Shown: one piece after another, positions 62,221 through 64,000 of the stretch
How positions within the stretch are numbered: position 1 is the first letter of the stretch
Layout: each line of letters begins with the position of its first letter
Origin: Bacteroidaceae bacterium
GTDB taxonomy: Bacteria > Bacteroidota > Bacteroidia > Bacteroidales > Bacteroidaceae
NCBI GenBank assembly: GCA_017556045.1
Contig: JAFZFF010000067.1
Span: 1-64,000 of the forward strand
Length of the DNA stretch: 64,000 nucleotides
Direction: 5' to 3'
Translations under genes and position numbers: made by a program
The notes under the pieces: model-generated
What the model saw: the letters and a program-made list of their open reading frames with translations, nothing else
Told to the model about the DNA's origin: nothing
Databases searched by the model: none

Positions 62221-64000
62221 TTACAACACCACCTCGCAGGTATGTATCTTGTCGCCATCGGCAAAGCGAAGCACATATACACCTGCAGGGAGCGCGGTGA
62301 GCGCCACGCTATTGTGGCCTGTCTTGGTGCTCTTCACGCGCGCACCAGCCGCATTGACGACATCGACATGAGTGTCCTGACCAAATCCGCCACCGACAAT
62401 CGTCACCAGCTTATTGGCTCTGTCTACGGTCACGCGAGGAGTGCCATCGGCTACTACATCATCGATAGATGCTACGGGCGCATTCTTCTTCACCAAGTAG
62501 ATACCCAGGTCGATGAACTGTCCGCCATAGGTCTGATGACAATGTACGGCAATCGTGTTGTCAGCATCGTAGAGGAGCACATCCTTCACCGCCTTGGTAA
62601 ACTCTACTACCGAATAGTTATTGTCATACCCCGTATACGAAGCGAGCAGCTTATCGTTGATGTATATCTCACAATCCTCGTCATGAGTCATCAGCATGAT
62701 GAGGCTATCGGCCATCTGACGATTCATACCATCCAGGCGGAACTTCTTACGGATCCAGATATCCTCGCTATCCCATACAGTGCCTACTACGGCGTTGGGC
62801 GTGTTAGAGGTACCGAATCCCGACTTGCTCTCCTGCCATGAAGAGTCGTCAAAGCCAGCTTTATACCAGTCGTCGGCAGGCTTTGTGGTGGTCATCTTCC
62901 ACATCTCGCCACCCTCCATAGCGTTTGCTATGATCACGTTTGTCGTATATCTATTGTAGGCATCTACCAGGCGGCTATTATACTCAGCCATCTTCTCTAC
63001 GTCTACCTTCACCACGGCTCTATCGTAGGTCACGAGACCATTGATCTCGATCTCCACGTCGGTAATCTGTGTATATACCGCACCGCCCATGCCAAAGAAG
63101 TCACGGAATCTCACCAGCTCGTCTACATACGCGCCGTACGTATCGAGCAGCTCCTCGCGGCTATTCATGGTAGCATAGCCCCAGTCGCCTGAGCCCCAGA
63201 TGTGACCATTCTCCTTATACTTAAGGCCACCATACTCACCACACACATTGGCGATATCCTTGTTCGGACAAGAGATAAATGCGGGGTTAGGATAGTGGTG
63301 CACATCCCACACGTCACCGATATATGTAGAGTGTGTGCCATACTGGCTATCGAGGTTGATGAGGCGCGAGTCGTCGAGACCTCTCACATGGCTCACCAGC
63401 GCATCCACATCGTGACGGCCCTGGCTCTCGTTGAAGATGATCCACATGATGATACTGGGAGCGTTATACAGGTTCTCCACCATCGCCGTCAGCTCCTTCT
63501 TGAACTGCGACTTGTCGATACCCACACCACCGTATGAGGCACCCGAGGGCATATCCTGCCATACGAGCATACCCAGTCTGTCGCAATGGTAATACCAGCG
63601 GCGAGGCTCCACCTTGATGTGCTTACGTATCATATTGAATCCCATCTGCTTCGTCACCTGTATATCGTAGAGCAAAGCCTCATCTGTGGGCGCCGTGTAG
63701 ATACCATCGGGCCAGAAGCCTTGGTCGAGGGGACCGATGTGGAAGATGGGCTCATTGTTGAGGAACATGCGTGTGTGAGTGCCATCCTTGGCCAGCGAGA
63801 TCTTTCTCATACCGAAGTAGCCACTAACGGCATCTACCGTCTCATTGCCAGACACGAGCTTGATGTCGAGGTCATAGAGGAAGGGCGACTCGGGCGACCA
63901 CCACTTAGCATTGGGTACAGCTATTGTCACCTCTCTGTTAGCGTCGGCCTCGATCGTCGACACCACCTTCTTGCCATCCTTCACCGTGATTACCGCCTTG
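62221..64000 (-). CDS. GH2-family glycosidase with C-terminal sorting-type domain, N-terminus beyond window
   Basis: About 592 residues are visible and the frame is open to base 64000, so the N-terminal signal and sugar-binding domain lie outside. The catalytic part contains FNESQGRHD (acid/base Glu) and CGEYGGLKYKENGHIWGSGD, the probable nucleophile region. A beta-sandwich module follows (DWYKAGFDDSSWQESKSGFG). The last ~80 residues (VTVDRANKLVTIVGGGF, LPAGVYVLRFADGD) match a type A T9SS sorting domain. It is therefore likely exported to the surface. Beta-galactosidase, beta-glucuronidase or mannosidase activity cannot be separated by eye. The ATG-like start near 63984 is a GTG inside the gene. 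Confidence 0.88.
   Translation of the reverse strand, partial: KAVITVKDGKKVVSTIEADANREVTIAVPNAKWWSPESPFLYDLDIKLVSGNETVDAVSGYFGMRKISLAKDGTHTRMFLNNEPIFHIGPLDQGFWPDGIYTAPTDEALLYDIQVTKQMGFNMIRKHIKVEPRRWYYHCDRLGMLVWQDMPSGASYGGVGIDKSQFKKELTAMVENLYNAPSIIMWIIFNESQGRHDVDALVSHVRGLDDSRLINLDSQYGTHSTYIGDVWDVHHYPNPAFISCPNKDIANVCGEYGGLKYKENGHIWGSGDWGYATMNSREELLDTYGAYVDELVRFRDFFGMGGAVYTQITDVEIEINGLVTYDRAVVKVDVEKMAEYNSRLVDAYNRYTTNVIIANAMEGGEMWKMTTTKPADDWYKAGFDDSSWQESKSGFGTSNTPNAVVGTVWDSEDIWIRKKFRLDGMNRQMADSLIMLMTHDEDCEIYINDKLLASYTGYDNNYSVVEFTKAVKDVLLYDADNTIAVHCHQTYGGQFIDLGIYLVKKNAPVASIDDVVADGTPRVTVDRANKLVTIVGGGFGQDTHVDVVNAAGARVKSTKTGHNSVALTALPAGVYVLRFADGDKIHTCEVVL

Overview
The window looks like a piece of a Bacteroidales chromosome, most like the Prevotellaceae or related T9SS-bearing families. 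The evidence is promoters of the TTTG-N19-21-TAnnTTTG type, Rho with a very long low-complexity insertion, a PorE-like OmpA protein, GH20/GH127/DUF4838 glycan enzymes and DUF3805/DUF6078-type proteins. I cannot name the species. Nothing looks like a prophage, conjugative element, CRISPR array or defence island. It is mostly ordinary chromosome with unusual non-coding DNA between the genes.

Layout. 1-7.1 kb: end of htpG, a 1210-residue exported glycan-binding-type protein whose mRNA leader can fold as a pseudoknot, and a GH20 lipoprotein. Two copies of a terminator-plus-tail repeat and a 22-bp tandem repeat lie here. 7.1-16.2 kb: DUF6078-type protein, DUF4838 protein, a lone PTS EIIC-like permease, MscS-type channel, guaB, M23 peptidase and a MerR-type regulator. 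16.2-25 kb: GH2 enzyme, mltD-rel pair, mnmD, Gfo/Idh/MocA oxidoreductase and yjdM. 25-36.5 kb: aspS, Ntn amide hydrolase, the divergent uraA/upp pair, D-2-hydroxyacid dehydrogenase, rarA, GT2 and glnS. 36.6-46.2 kb: TPR protein, DedA protein, GH127 enzyme, acyltransferase plus acyl-CoA ligase, and a patatin-barrel protein. 46.3-51 kb: tRNA-Arg(ACG), a small hypothetical gene, crcB, bcp, an RmlD-like reductase, SRP RNA packed against tRNA-Thr(TGT), a TlpA-type lipoprotein and pepT. 51-64 kb: C10 protease divergent from porE, DUF3805 gene plus uup, rho, an SDR, an aldehyde dehydrogenase, and a GH2 enzyme with a sorting-type tail that is cut by the window end.

How genes fit together. uraA and upp form a uracil uptake and salvage pair. 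mltD and rel are co-transcribed. The acyltransferase and acyl-CoA ligase are a lipid pair. The PorE homologue belongs to the machinery that exports proteins with C-terminal sorting domains, and two large secreted proteins here (the 1210-residue protein and the terminal GH2) end in such a segment. The glycoside hydrolases are scattered and lack SusC/SusD partners.

The most interesting signals are non-coding: an ~83-bp promoter-bearing module tandemly repeated in front of aspS and, in diverged form, glnS; a predicted H-type pseudoknot at the 5' end of one mRNA; a candidate small RNA between the GT2 gene and glnS; and an SRP RNA with an unusual apical loop. Motif and structure calls were made by eye, so they need computed support.
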